NCBI RefSeq assembly: GCF_007859075.1
Contig: NZ_VOAK01000027.1
Location: forward strand, 1 to 64,000
Direction: 5' to 3'
Length of the DNA stretch: 64,000 nucleotides
Source of the DNA: Gemmobacter aquaticus
GTDB lineage: Bacteria > Pseudomonadota > Alphaproteobacteria > Rhodobacterales > Rhodobacteraceae
Shown here: positions 54,060 through 63,852 of the stretch, one piece after another
Numbering within the stretch: the first letter of the stretch is position 1
Layout of the letters: the number at the start of each line of letters is the position of its first letter
The notes under the pieces: generated by a model
What the model was told of the DNA's origin: nothing
The model's database searches: none
What the model saw: the letters and a program-made list of their open reading frames with translations, nothing else
Program-made: the position numbers and the translations under genes

Positions 54060-55077
54060 GGCTGGCCTCCGCTGCCGTGATGGCGATGCGGGTGAACTCG
54101 AACAGGTCCCGTTCTGCCGTCAGGCGGGCGCGGTAGGTCAGGGTCACGCGGTCCTGTTCCGGCAGGAAAAGCACGGTATCGAGATCGGCGATACGCGGCG
54201 TGATGCGGCCCGACCTACGCTCATATCCCGCGACGACCTGCAGATGCGGCAGGTGGGTCGCGATGCGCCCGCGCGGCGAGAGGTTCACCAGCTCGACCGG
54301 CTCGCCGCCGCGCGGTGCGGTGACCTGCTGGTCCAGCGCTGCCGACTGGAAATAGCGGTCGTCGAAATCATCGGGCAGAAAGGGCATCCGCTCGGCCGTC
54401 CAGCGGTCGTCATAGGTGCCCGCGAACTGCCGACGGGGCAGCCAGGTTCGCCCGACCGGTCCAAAGGCCATCGGACGGCAAGGGCCGGTCGGCGTTGCGG
54501 CCTCATCCCCCCATTCGGCGGTCAGGGCCAGCGGCTTGCCCTCAAGGTCGCTCTGCAACGGGTAGAACCCGGTGCCACAGGGGTTTTCGGGGTGGTACTC
54601 GACCCGCTCGGGGTCCGAAGGTGCCCGGTCGATGCCGCCGAAAGCCACGTTATAGCCGATGGGCTGGCTGGTGAAGGGCCGCTTGTCCGAGGGGCGGAAC
54701 CCCGTGGGCCGGCGCAGCCAGATCCTTGCGCCATGCACCATGAAGCGCTTGGACCACTGCCCGAGGCGGATGCCGACGCCAAGTTCGGTCACCGGGCGTC
54801 CGCCGGGCGCATGGGCGCGGCCGTGGCAGAGCACATCGCAAAAGGGTTTTCGCGCCGCAAAATCGGTCTCGAACACGGGCGCATCGGTGGCGGGATCGGG
54901 GCCAAACACATCCGCCTCGGTAAGGGGCAGCGGCTCCTCGGCGGGCAGGCAGGGCGCGCCGGGCTCGGTGGGCAGCACAAAGGTCGCCTTCACCACCGTC
55001 ACGGCCTGTTCATGCCCCTTGCGGTCGAAGGCGAGGATGAATTGCGCGGGCCAGGGGGTGCGGTTGTCCAGCATCAT
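54052..55077 (-). CDS. DUF2169 T6SS effector adaptor
   Basis: 341 residues from ATG 55077. Family blocks include LDNRTPWPAQFILAFDRKGHEQAVTVVKATF, DFAARKPFCDVLCHGRAHAPGG, YNVAFGGID, and QSAALDQQV...LVNLSPRG. DUF2169 proteins have been described as adaptors or co-chaperones that load PAAR-like effectors onto VgrG; here the effector would be the DUF4150 protein encoded two genes later. The frame upstream of 55077 overlaps the HEAT gene and is not used. Confidence 0.9.
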   Translation of the reverse strand: MMLDNRTPWPAQFILAFDRKGHEQAVTVVKATFVLPTEPGAPCLPAEEPLPLTEADVFGPDPATDAPVFETDFAARKPFCDVLCHGRAHAPGGRPVTELGVGIRLGQWSKRFMVHGARIWLRRPTGFRPSDKRPFTSQPIGYNVAFGGIDRAPSDPERVEYHPENPCGTGFYPLQSDLEGKPLALTAEWGDEAATPTGPCRPMAFGPVGRTWLPRRQFAGTYDDRWTAERMPFLPDDFDDRYFQSAALDQQVTAPRGGEPVELVNLSPRGRIATHLPHLQVVAGYERRSGRITPRIADLDTVLFLPEQDRVTLTYRARLTAERDLFEFTRIAITAAEASHG

Positions 55078-55085
55078 GCCCCCGC

Positions 55086-56357
55086 CTATGGTCGCGCGAA
55101 GCCGCGCGGGGCCAGCCGCACGGGGGCACGGTGGTTGGGCAGCGGCGCCTCGGGGCTTCGGCAAGCGATCTCCAGCGCCCATGCGCGCAGATCAAGCTGG
55201 CTGCGATGGGCGGCATCATTCGGCAGGTCCGGCGGTGCGGGATGGGTCCAGGCGGCAAGGCCCAGAAGCAGACGTTCCCCTGACGCCATCCGCGTGGCGC
55301 GCGGTGCCAGCCAGTCGCGGATACGGTCGGGGTCTGGCCAGTAGAGGTGGCTGTCAATGAACCGCTCCACCGGATCGGCGGGGCCATCCTCTGGCTCTTC
55401 AGGGAACTGCGTAAGCTCAAGATTCTCGGCCCCCATGCGCGCACCGGTGATCTGGCAAAAGGCGGCACCGGCAATCCGGGCCTGCACCGGGTCGGACATG
55501 AGGGTGATCAGCCCGTTCAGCAATTCGACGTCGCCAAGGGCGGCACATGCGACGATGCTCCACCGTCGCATGCGGGGGTCGCGCGACAGGGCGGCAATCA
55601 GGGCGCGCGCCTCCGATCTGGGCAGGATCAGCGGCAGCAGTTCCGCAGCCTGCCGGGCCTGATCGGCGGGACAGGCGGGCGTCAGCCTTTCAGCCAGTGC
55701 CGCGGGCGCAGCCCCCCGGTCGCCCAACAGGGCTGCGGCCCGTGCGGCGGCAATTCCCACCTCGGATGCGATCCGGCGTTGCAGATGGGGCAACAGGTCC
55801 ACGCGGCCCAACTCTCCGGCCAGATTGGCGGCATGGGCCGCAACCTGCGGGTCGGGATGGGTGATCAACGGGGCCAGCGCCGCGCCTGGATCGGCACGCA
55901 ACTGGCGGCATGCCACCAACCCTGCCGCCACGGCAACGGGATCGGCTGTGTCAAGCCAGCGGTGCAGCCTGGGCGCAATCAGAGCGGGTGGCAGCATGGC
56001 GGCGGCAAGGCCGAGGGGTTCTGCCGCCGCCATGGTCAACGCGGGATCGGGCAGAAGCTGCGCAAGCTCTGCCCCGGCACGCAGGCGAAGGGCAAGCGCG
56101 GCCGCGACATGCAACTCGCCCCGATTTGCACCGGCATCCGCAGTGACAAGCCCCTCCAGCGCAAGGTCCAGCCCCACGGGACCGGCCAGCGCCAGCGCCT
56201 CAAGATGCGCGGACAGGCGATCCTCAAGATCATAGAGGTCGACCATCCGATGCGCGGGCGAATCCTGCGCCAGCGGCCATTGCGCCGCCAGAAAGGCCGC
56301 ATTCTCGCAGTGCAGACGCAGAACCCGAAGGTTCAGGATCGGTGCGTTCACGGTCAT
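55086..56357 (-). CDS. HEAT-repeat-like T6SS-associated protein (TIGR02270-type)
   Basis: 423 residues from ATG 56357, which has AAGGA at 8 bp; an ATG three codons upstream lies too close to the same signal. Ala/Leu-rich helical repeats cover most of the chain (for example PDPQVAAHAANLAGELGRVDLLPHLQRRI and SRDPRMRRWSIVACAALGDVELLNGLITLM), and HLYWPDPDRIRDWL near the end is a family block. A protein-binding scaffold, usually next to DUF2169 and PAAR genes. First gene of the effector operon; 8 bp before DUF2169. Confidence 0.82.
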   Translation of the reverse strand: MTVNAPILNLRVLRLHCENAAFLAAQWPLAQDSPAHRMVDLYDLEDRLSAHLEALALAGPVGLDLALEGLVTADAGANRGELHVAAALALRLRAGAELAQLLPDPALTMAAAEPLGLAAAMLPPALIAPRLHRWLDTADPVAVAAGLVACRQLRADPGAALAPLITHPDPQVAAHAANLAGELGRVDLLPHLQRRIASEVGIAAARAAALLGDRGAAPAALAERLTPACPADQARQAAELLPLILPRSEARALIAALSRDPRMRRWSIVACAALGDVELLNGLITLMSDPVQARIAGAAFCQITGARMGAENLELTQFPEEPEDGPADPVERFIDSHLYWPDPDRIRDWLAPRATRMASGERLLLGLAAWTHPAPPDLPNDAAHRSQLDLRAWALEIACRSPEAPLPNHRAPVRLAPRGFARP

Positions 56358-56437
56358 TTCCGGCATCCTTGCGCAGGAAGCGGGCCAAATCGGGCAGATG
56401 GGTCAAGTGGCGCTGCGGGCCGGATGGCCCGGCGGCA

Positions 56438-56605
56438 TCAGTAATTGTCGGCGCGTGCAGACCGGGTTGTCGGGACCTTGGTGGGCGCGGGCGCGGCAGA
56501 TGGCTTGCTGCCATAGCTTTGCGAGGGTTCGGGCACACATCCCGCAGCCATAGAAATCAGTGCCAGGGTCAAGCCAGTCTTCAAAAGGATCAGTCGTCTC
56601 TTCAT
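56438..56605 (-). CDS. Small lipoprotein
   Basis: 55 residues from ATG 56605 with AGGAG at 7 bp. Basic MKRR start, hydrophobic core (LLKTGLTLALISMA) and lipobox AAGC with Cys23. The mature part is a short Pro/Ser/Thr-rich tail. Not recognised as a family; a small outer- or inner-membrane lipoprotein. It lies upstream of the effector operon in the same direction (80 bp gap). Confidence 0.7.
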   Translation of the reverse strand: MKRRLILLKTGLTLALISMAAGCVPEPSQSYGSKPSAAPAPTKVPTTRSARADNY

Positions 56606-56651
56606 TGGTGGACTCCTGAAAGAATGCCACAAAACGACACGTTTAAAACAC

Positions 56652-57056
56652 TTAAAGCCTAGACCCATTGCCCGATCGGATCAAGTATTCGCCAAAGGCC
56701 GGGCCATAGTTCACCGTCCAGCGCGGCACCCATTTCTGATGCACCCGGCGCCAGCGTTCGCGCAGGTAGGCCGGCCAGTCGCAGCCGGTCAGGCTGGTGG
56801 CAACCATCGCGGGGCCGGGCAGATGTTCCACCGGACTGCCCGTGGCAAAGAGCGCACGCGGATCGTCGCTCGTGGTCAGAAAGACCGTCCGCCACGGTCG
56901 TCGCCCGCCGTGGTCGCGGATGGCACGCAGTACACGCTCGGGCTCGGCATCGAGCAGTGTGACCAGCACCACCGGGCGCCCCTCGGACGGCCATTGCTGC
57001 ATGATGCCCACCGAAGGGGGGTCATTGTCGCCCGGTTTGCCGCCCAGCCAGAACAT
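56652..57056 (-). CDS. Hypothetical protein
   Basis: 134 residues from ATG 57056, supported by GGAGG 6 bp upstream; an ATG at 57068 is an alternative. A longer frame continues to 57656 inside the glycosyltransferase gene and is rejected as antisense. The chain has Trp/Arg-rich sequence near the end (YLRERWRRVHQKWVPRWTVNYGP). No family recognised. Divergent from the glycosyltransferase gene across about 70 bp. Confidence 0.6.
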   Translation of the reverse strand: MFWLGGKPGDNDPPSVGIMQQWPSEGRPVVLVTLLDAEPERVLRAIRDHGGRRPWRTVFLTTSDDPRALFATGSPVEHLPGPAMVATSLTGCDWPAYLRERWRRVHQKWVPRWTVNYGPAFGEYLIRSGNGSRL

Positions 57057-57125
57057 TGCTGCCTCCATGCCGAAAGCCGGTCTATAGTCGGGGTGTCGCC
57101 CCTTGCCACGCTGTGGACAGAATAG

Positions 57126-59315
57126 ATGACTCGCGCGGAAACCGACATCCTGTTCCTTGCCGATCCCCGATTTCCGGGCGGCACCTCGACGGCGCTGATC
57201 GCCGAGATCGATGCGCTTCACCGCGCCGGGCTTTCGGTTCGGCTGGGCATGGTGCTGTCCGGCATGCTGGGCGGGCCGCAGGTCATGCACCCCGGTATCG
57301 CCGCCCGGATTGCCGCCGGGCAGGTGACGCTGCACGATGTCACCCGGCCAGTGCGCGCACGGATCGCCCTCTTGCACCATCCGCGCCTTTTTGAGCAGCT
57401 TCCGGCCGCCGCTCTCGATGTGGTGGCCGATGTGGCCGTGCTGGTGCTGCATCATCCGCCCTTTGATGGCGAAGGGCGCGCCGAATATGACTTGCCGCAT
57501 GTCCTCACCAACCTGACCGAGGTTCTGGCCACCGATGTTCTGCTGGCCCCGGTCGGCCCGCAGGTGCGTGATCAGCTGAGCCCGGCGATCACCCTGGGAC
57601 ACACCGTTCTGCCCGACTGGTCGAACATCCTTGACCCTGAGGGCCTGCCCTTTCACCCGCGCAGTCCCGACCCGTCACGTATCGTCATCGGTCGCCATTC
57701 GCGCCCGCAACTTTCCAAGTTCCCCGACACGCGTGACGAGGCCTGTCTTGCCTATCCCGACCGGCCGGAGGTACGGGTGCGGATGCTGGGTGCGGGCCCC
57801 GAGATCGCGCGGCATTATGCGCCTCTGCCCGCGGGTTGGCAGCTTTTGGGCTTTGGAGCAGAGCGGGTCCCTGATTTTCTCGCAACGCTCGACGCCTATG
57901 TCTATTACCACAGCCGCCGCTGGATCGAGGCTTTTGGCTATGGCATTGCCGAGGCGATGGCGACCGGCCTGCCGGTGATCCTGCCGCCGCAGTTTCAGCC
58001 GACCTTCGGACCCGGCGCGTTCTACGCCCCGCCCGAAGGGGTCTGGCCTCTGATCGACCGGCTGGCCCACGACCCTGATGCCTATGCCGCTCAGGCGCGG
58101 GTAGCTCGGGCCGAGGTGACGGGGCGTTTCGGGCCTGAGCGGTTGCTGCCAAGGCTGCGCGCCCTGAACCCCGACCTCGGGCGCAGTCCCGTGCGCGCTA
58201 CGAGGGCAGAGGGGCAGGGGCGGCGGGTGCTGTTTGTCACCTCGAACGGCGTGGGTTTGGGCCACCTGACCCGCGCCCTGGCGATCGCACGGAACCTGCC
58301 GCCCGGCACCGAGGCCGCCGTCCTGACCATGAGCCGCGCCTACAGATTGGCGATCGAGGCGGGGCTTCCCACGCAGTTCATTCCGCATCACCGGTTGACG
58401 GGTGCCGATCCCACGGCCTGGAACACTGCTCTTGCCGCCGAGGTGGGCGACGTCATCGCCTTCTTCCGGCCTGACGCCCTGGTCTTTGATGGCAACGTCC
58501 CCTACGGCGGCCTGCTGGCTGCGCTCGAACGGCATCCGTGGGTCAAGCGGATCTGGGTGCGCCGCGCGCTCTGGAGCCCGGTCAACGACTCGCACGCAGC
58601 CACGCAGCGCCGTTTTGACATGGTGATCGAACCCGGAGAGCTGTCGGCCCGCTTTGACCGTGGCCCGACCAGCGGCGCGACGGGGGTCAGCCATGTCGCG
58701 CCGATCCTTGCCGTTGAGCCGGGTGAGAGGCTGTCGGCGGATGCGGCGCGCGACGCGCTTGGCTTGCCGCGCGAGGGGGTCGTTGTTGCGCTGATGCTGG
58801 GCGCGGGCACGAACTTTGACCTTCGTGAGATCCGCGCGCGCCTGATCGACCGGCTGGCCGCGCGCCCTGATGTGACCGTGGCGGAGCTGTTGCCGCCGAT
58901 CCGGGGGGCAACGGAGCCCGCCCCACCACAGGTGCGCCAGCTTGAGGAGTACCCGGCCTTTCGCTTCAGCCGCGCCTTTGATGCGATGATCGCCGGGGCG
59001 GGCTACAACACCTTCCACGAGAACATGCTGGGCGCCATTCCCACGCTTTTTGTGCCCAATGAGGCCGAGGAAATGGACCTGCAAATCCTGCGCGCCCGGC
59101 ACACCGCCTCTATCGGATGCGCGCGGATGCTGCGCGCCGATGATGCCATCGGGCTGGACGCCGAGCTTGCCGCGCTGCTCGATCCCGACGTCAGGGCGCG
59201 GATGGTTGACCGCATGGCGCGTCTGCCGCAGGCGACAGGTGCCGCCGACGCCGCCCGGCTGATCCATGACCTGTGCCACGCCGTGCGCACAGCCGATGTC
59301 GCACGCCTTTCTTGA
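57126..59315 (+). CDS. Two-domain glycosyltransferase (GT4-like fused to MurG/GT28-like)
   Basis: 729 residues. The first half (about 1-360) is GT-B with a C-terminal RWIEAFGYGIAEAMATGLPVILP, the GT4 EX7E-type motif. After a basic linker a second GT-B unit starts (about 375-729): RRVLFVTSNGVGLGHLTRALAIA is the MurG-like N-terminal glycine loop, and SRAFDAMIAGAGYNTFHENMLGAIPTLFVPN the acceptor/donor loop. No membrane segments. It may build a cell-surface or extracellular polysaccharide; the product is unknown. Confidence 0.82.
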   Translation: MTRAETDILFLADPRFPGGTSTALIAEIDALHRAGLSVRLGMVLSGMLGGPQVMHPGIAARIAAGQVTLHDVTRPVRARIALLHHPRLFEQLPAAALDVVADVAVLVLHHPPFDGEGRAEYDLPHVLTNLTEVLATDVLLAPVGPQVRDQLSPAITLGHTVLPDWSNILDPEGLPFHPRSPDPSRIVIGRHSRPQLSKFPDTRDEACLAYPDRPEVRVRMLGAGPEIARHYAPLPAGWQLLGFGAERVPDFLATLDAYVYYHSRRWIEAFGYGIAEAMATGLPVILPPQFQPTFGPGAFYAPPEGVWPLIDRLAHDPDAYAAQARVARAEVTGRFGPERLLPRLRALNPDLGRSPVRATRAEGQGRRVLFVTSNGVGLGHLTRALAIARNLPPGTEAAVLTMSRAYRLAIEAGLPTQFIPHHRLTGADPTAWNTALAAEVGDVIAFFRPDALVFDGNVPYGGLLAALERHPWVKRIWVRRALWSPVNDSHAATQRRFDMVIEPGELSARFDRGPTSGATGVSHVAPILAVEPGERLSADAARDALGLPREGVVVALMLGAGTNFDLREIRARLIDRLAARPDVTVAELLPPIRGATEPAPPQVRQLEEYPAFRFSRAFDAMIAGAGYNTFHENMLGAIPTLFVPNEAEEMDLQILRARHTASIGCARMLRADDAIGLDAELAALLDPDVRARMVDRMARLPQATGAADAARLIHDLCHAVRTADVARLS

Positions 59316-59518
59316 CCATCCGGAGGCCGACTTCGCACGGAAGGGCAGGGCTGCGGCATTTTGGTGCGGGTTGACGGGCACAAACTTCATCAGAGCAGTT
59401 GAAAATCTGCGCGACTCCCCCTAACCGGATCAGGCCCGGGCGTAGCACATGCGCCACGATTTCCAGCCGGGGCAAGACCCACAGCCCCGATTGAACCGGG
59501 CAGAACCAACAGGCCGAG

Positions 59519-60544
59519 ATGCAAGACCAGACCCAATCCTTCCGCAGCGCCCGCGAGTGGCTGAGTGTGCTTGCGCGCTATCGCGAACCCTCGACCCGGC
59601 GCAGCCTGTTCGAGCTGGCCGCGACGCTGGTCCCGTTTCTGGCACTTTGGGCGCTGGCATGGATGGCGCTGCAGGTCAGCCCATGGCTCGCGCTGGCTCT
59701 TGCGGTGCTGAACGGGGCGTTTCTGGTCAGGATCTTCATCATCCAGCACGACTGCGGGCATGGGTCGTTCCTTGCAAACCGCAAGGCGCAGGACTGGGTG
59801 GGCCGGGTGCTGGGCGTGCTGACGCTGACGCCCTATGCCGTCTGGCGGCGCACCCATTCGATTCACCACGCCCATCACGGCAACCTCGACCAGCGCGGCA
59901 TTGGCGACGTCACCACCCTGACGCTTGAGGAATATCGCGCCCGCTCGCCCTTTGGCCGGTTCATGTACCGGCTCTACCGCCACCCGGTGGTTCTGTTCAT
60001 CCTGGGGCCGAGCTACCTGTTCATCCTGCAAAACCGCCTGCCGCTTGGCCTGATGAATGCGGGCTGGCGCTATTGGACCTCTGCCATGGGCACCAATGCG
60101 ATGATCGGGATCGCTCTTGGGCTGATCGTCTGGTTTGGGGGGCTGATGCCGGTGCTGCTGATCTTCCTGCCCACCTCGGTCATCGCGGCGACGATCGGTG
60201 TCTGGCTGTTCTATGTGCAGCACCAGTTCGAGGAAACCCACTGGTCACGCGGCGATGACTGGCAACTGCATGATGCCGCGCTTGAGGGCAGCTCGCATTA
60301 TGTGCTGCCGCAACCGCTGCGCTGGATGTCGGGCAATATCGGCATCCACCATGTGCACCACCTCTATTCCCGCATCCCGTTCTACCGCCTGCCCGAAGTG
60401 ATCCGCGATCACCGGGAACTCGCCGAGGCGCAGCGTCTGACGATCCGCGAAAGCCTGCAGACCGTGCGTCTGCACCTCTGGGACGAGGCGCAAGGCAAGC
60501 TCATGTCCTTTGCCGAGGCCCGCGCGCGCTACGGCATCGCCTGA
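59519..60544 (+). CDS. Fatty acid desaturase (membrane di-iron, omega-6/Delta12-type)
   Basis: 341 residues. The three histidine boxes are complete: HDCGHGS (77-83), HSIHHAHH (113-120) and HHVHH (about 283). Four membrane segments flank them (for example LVPFLALWALAWMAL and IGIALGLIVWFGGLMPVLLIFLP). It introduces a double bond into acyl lipids using O2. The 203 bp upstream (59316-59518) holds no gene, and no tRNA or clear promoter was recognised there. Confidence 0.9.
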   Translation: MQDQTQSFRSAREWLSVLARYREPSTRRSLFELAATLVPFLALWALAWMALQVSPWLALALAVLNGAFLVRIFIIQHDCGHGSFLANRKAQDWVGRVLGVLTLTPYAVWRRTHSIHHAHHGNLDQRGIGDVTTLTLEEYRARSPFGRFMYRLYRHPVVLFILGPSYLFILQNRLPLGLMNAGWRYWTSAMGTNAMIGIALGLIVWFGGLMPVLLIFLPTSVIAATIGVWLFYVQHQFEETHWSRGDDWQLHDAALEGSSHYVLPQPLRWMSGNIGIHHVHHLYSRIPFYRLPEVIRDHRELAEAQRLTIRESLQTVRLHLWDEAQGKLMSFAEARARYGIA

Positions 60545-60574
60545 GAGCGCGGCGCTTTGTCGCGTTGGCTGCGG

Positions 60575-61621
<1,047 letters not shown>

Positions 61622-61625
61622 CGGA

Positions 61626-62558
61626 TCAGTTGCCCCGGAACCCGGTGACCAGCTTTTCGACCGCCGCGATGTTCCGGGGGCCGGGGGTCGCCTCGACATA
61701 TTCCAGAACCACGAACCGGTCGTTCTTGACCGCATCCATAGTGGCGAAAGCGGGATTGCCCTTCATGAAGGCGATCTTCTGCTCGGCGGTCACGTCGCCG
61801 TAGTTCACGATGACCACCACCTCGGGGTTACGCTCGACGACGGCCTCCCAGCCGATCTCCGCCCAGCTTTTTTCAAGGTCATCCATGATGTTCTTGCCGC
61901 CTGCGGCCTCGATCAGCGCGGTGGGCATGGCATAGGCGCCTGCGGTGAAGGGGGCCTCTTCGCCGCTGTCATACACAAAGACGCGCAGCGGGGCCGAGCG
62001 GTCGACGCCCGCTGTCGCCTTTTCCAGCCGGGCCTTCCAGCCGCTGACCAGCTGTTCGGCGCGGGGCTCGACACCGAAGATTTTGCCAAGGTTCAGGATG
62101 TCGTTGTACATGTCATCCATGCTGGAGCGGGCCTTTGGGCCAATGTGGATGCAGCTTTCGGTCAGCTCGTAGACCTTGATGCCGAGGGGCTCCACCGTCT
62201 CGGGCGTGACCTCGCCGCCGACCTTCATGCCATAGTTCCAGCCCGCGAAAAAGAAATCGGCCTCGGCGCCGGCCAACACCTCTTTCGTCGGATACTTCGA
62301 CGACAGTTCCGGCAGTTCGGCGACGCCTTCGCGCATTTCGGCATCCAGCGTCTTCCAGCCAGAGATTCCGGTATAACCCACCATGCGGTCGCGCAGGCCC
62401 AGCACCAGCATCATCTCGGTCAGGTTCACATCGTTGGAGATCGCGCGGGCAGGGGCCGCGTCAAAGGTCACATCGCGGTCGCAGCTTTTGACGGTGACCG
62501 GATAGGCCATGGCAGCGGTGGCAGACAGAAGGAGCGCGGCAAGAGAGAGGCGGATCAT
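61626..62558 (-). CDS. btuF: Periplasmic substrate-binding protein of BtuF/FepB type
   Basis: 310 residues from ATG 62558. Signal peptide about 1-20 (MIRLSLAALLLSATAAMAYP). Mature part is a class III binding protein: ARAISNDVNLTEMMLVLGLRDRMVGYTGISGW, ... KYPTKEVLAGAEADFFFAGWNYG, and NPEVVVIVNYG. Binds the ligand in the periplasm and delivers it to the permease at 60575. Substrate not readable from sequence; riboswitch suggests a corrinoid. Confidence 0.87.
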   Translation of the reverse strand: MIRLSLAALLLSATAAMAYPVTVKSCDRDVTFDAAPARAISNDVNLTEMMLVLGLRDRMVGYTGISGWKTLDAEMREGVAELPELSSKYPTKEVLAGAEADFFFAGWNYGMKVGGEVTPETVEPLGIKVYELTESCIHIGPKARSSMDDMYNDILNLGKIFGVEPRAEQLVSGWKARLEKATAGVDRSAPLRVFVYDSGEEAPFTAGAYAMPTALIEAAGGKNIMDDLEKSWAEIGWEAVVERNPEVVVIVNYGDVTAEQKIAFMKGNPAFATMDAVKNDRFVVLEYVEATPGPRNIAAVEKLVTGFRGN

Positions 62559-62580
62559 GACAGGGGTCTTTCCGGGTGGG

Positions 62581-63354
62581 TCAGAGGTGAAAGGAAAAGC
62601 GGGGCGTATCGCCACTGCGGTCGATGTGGGCGCGCACCTGAAAGGCGCTTGCGAGGGTTGCTTCGCTAAGGGCGGTTTCGGGCGGGCCGTCGGCCAGAAC
62701 CCTGCCATCGCGCAGCACCAGCACCCGCTCGGCGAATTCAGCGGCAAGCGTCAGGTCATGCAACGTCGCGATTACGGTCAGCTCAAGCCCCTTCAGCAGC
62801 GCCAGAAGCTCCAGCTGGTGGCGGATATCGAGGTGGTTGGTGGGTTCGTCCAGCACGATCACGCGGGGTTGCTGCGTCAGGGCGCGGGCCACCATGACGC
62901 GCTGACGCTCACCCCCCGAAAGCGTGCCAAAGGGGCGGTCGGCCAGTGCCGTCAGATCCATCCGCAGGATGGCGGCGTCGATGATCGCCGCATCTTCACC
63001 GCCGGGGGTCGAGAGGCCCGCCCCCCATCCGCGACGGTGGGGCAGGCGTCCGAGCGCCACGATCTGCCGTGCCGTCAGGGCAAAGTCGGTGGGTTGCTCT
63101 TGCAGGACGGCCGCAAGGCTGCGCGCGGCCTCTGGGGCGCTGATCCGCCAGATGTCGCGGCCCATCAACCGCACCGTTCCCCGGCGGGGGGCGTGGTGGC
63201 GGTAGATCAGCCTGAGGAGCGTGGATTTTCCCGCACCATTCGCCCCGCAGATCGCCATGATCTGTCCCTGCGGCACCGCAAAAGAGATATCCGACAGGAT
63301 GTCCGGACCCCCCTTGGGTCCCCATGAAACATCGCAAAGCTCGACGGCGGTCAT
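62581..63354 (-). CDS. btuD: ABC transporter ATP-binding protein (BtuD/FecE family)
   Basis: 257 residues from ATG 63354. Walker A CGANGAGKSTLLRLIY, Q-loop LQEQ, signature LSGGERQRV and Walker B VIVLDEPTNHLD are intact, with the H-loop histidine in ATLHD. Energises the permease. Start overlaps the DUF1636 stop (ATGA). Confidence 0.95.
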   Translation of the reverse strand: MTAVELCDVSWGPKGGPDILSDISFAVPQGQIMAICGANGAGKSTLLRLIYRHHAPRRGTVRLMGRDIWRISAPEAARSLAAVLQEQPTDFALTARQIVALGRLPHRRGWGAGLSTPGGEDAAIIDAAILRMDLTALADRPFGTLSGGERQRVMVARALTQQPRVIVLDEPTNHLDIRHQLELLALLKGLELTVIATLHDLTLAAEFAERVLVLRDGRVLADGPPETALSEATLASAFQVRAHIDRSGDTPRFSFHL

Positions 63355-63806
63355 CGCACCGCCTCGCCCTGCTGCGCCAAAGCCCTCGCCGCCGGGATGC
63401 GCGCCAGCGTGTTGTCGCAAAGACGGGGCGGGCAGTCCCGGCCGCTCATCCAGCCGTCATCGAGCGCGGCATAGAGGCGCGAGAATTCGATCAGATCGTC
63501 GATGGGCTGTGCGGGGTCGATGTCGCCAAAAAGCCATGTCGCCTTGGCATCAGCCCGCCATCCGATGACGCAGGGCCCGCCGTGGTCCGGCACGCAGCCG
63601 GCAAGGCAAGCGGTGCCCGCAACCTCGAACCTGTCGGCCAGACCTGCTGCCGCAATCGCCGCGCGCAGCTTCCTGAGCAGCGCATGGCCGGGCTCGCAGG
63701 TTTCGCCCTGATGCTTGCAGGCCTTGCACACCAGAATCTGGTGTGGCGCGTATTGCGCGACCGAATAGGAAGGCGTGGCCACCGGCCGCCGCTTGGAATT
63801 GTCCAT
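63351..63806 (-). CDS. DUF1636 cysteine-rich metal-binding protein
   Basis: 151 residues from ATG 63806, chosen because GGAG lies 6 bp upstream; ATG 63818 and a GTG at 63827 are alternatives. Six cysteines occur in the first 80 residues, including CKACKHQGETC and CLAGC, a ferredoxin- or zinc-like pattern found in DUF1636. Members occur in cobalamin and cobalt gene clusters. First gene after the B12 riboswitch. Confidence 0.82.
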   Translation of the reverse strand: MDNSKRRPVATPSYSVAQYAPHQILVCKACKHQGETCEPGHALLRKLRAAIAAAGLADRFEVAGTACLAGCVPDHGGPCVIGWRADAKATWLFGDIDPAQPIDDLIEFSRLYAALDDGWMSGRDCPPRLCDNTLARIPAARALAQQGEAVR

Positions 63807-63852
63807 CGCATGCTCCATCCGGGACACCCCGCCCGGGTCGGTTGATTGCTGC

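Noticed and set aside
57057-57656. N-terminal extension of the 134-residue hypothetical protein into the glycosyltransferase gene
   Set aside because: It would lie fully antisense to a real gene, and a good ribosome-binding site supports the start at 57056.
57675-59390. 571-codon minus-strand frame opposite the glycosyltransferase
   Set aside because: Antisense shadow without domain signatures.
59316-59518. 203 bp gap considered for a tRNA or small RNA
   Set aside because: No cloverleaf, terminator or conserved box could be found by eye.
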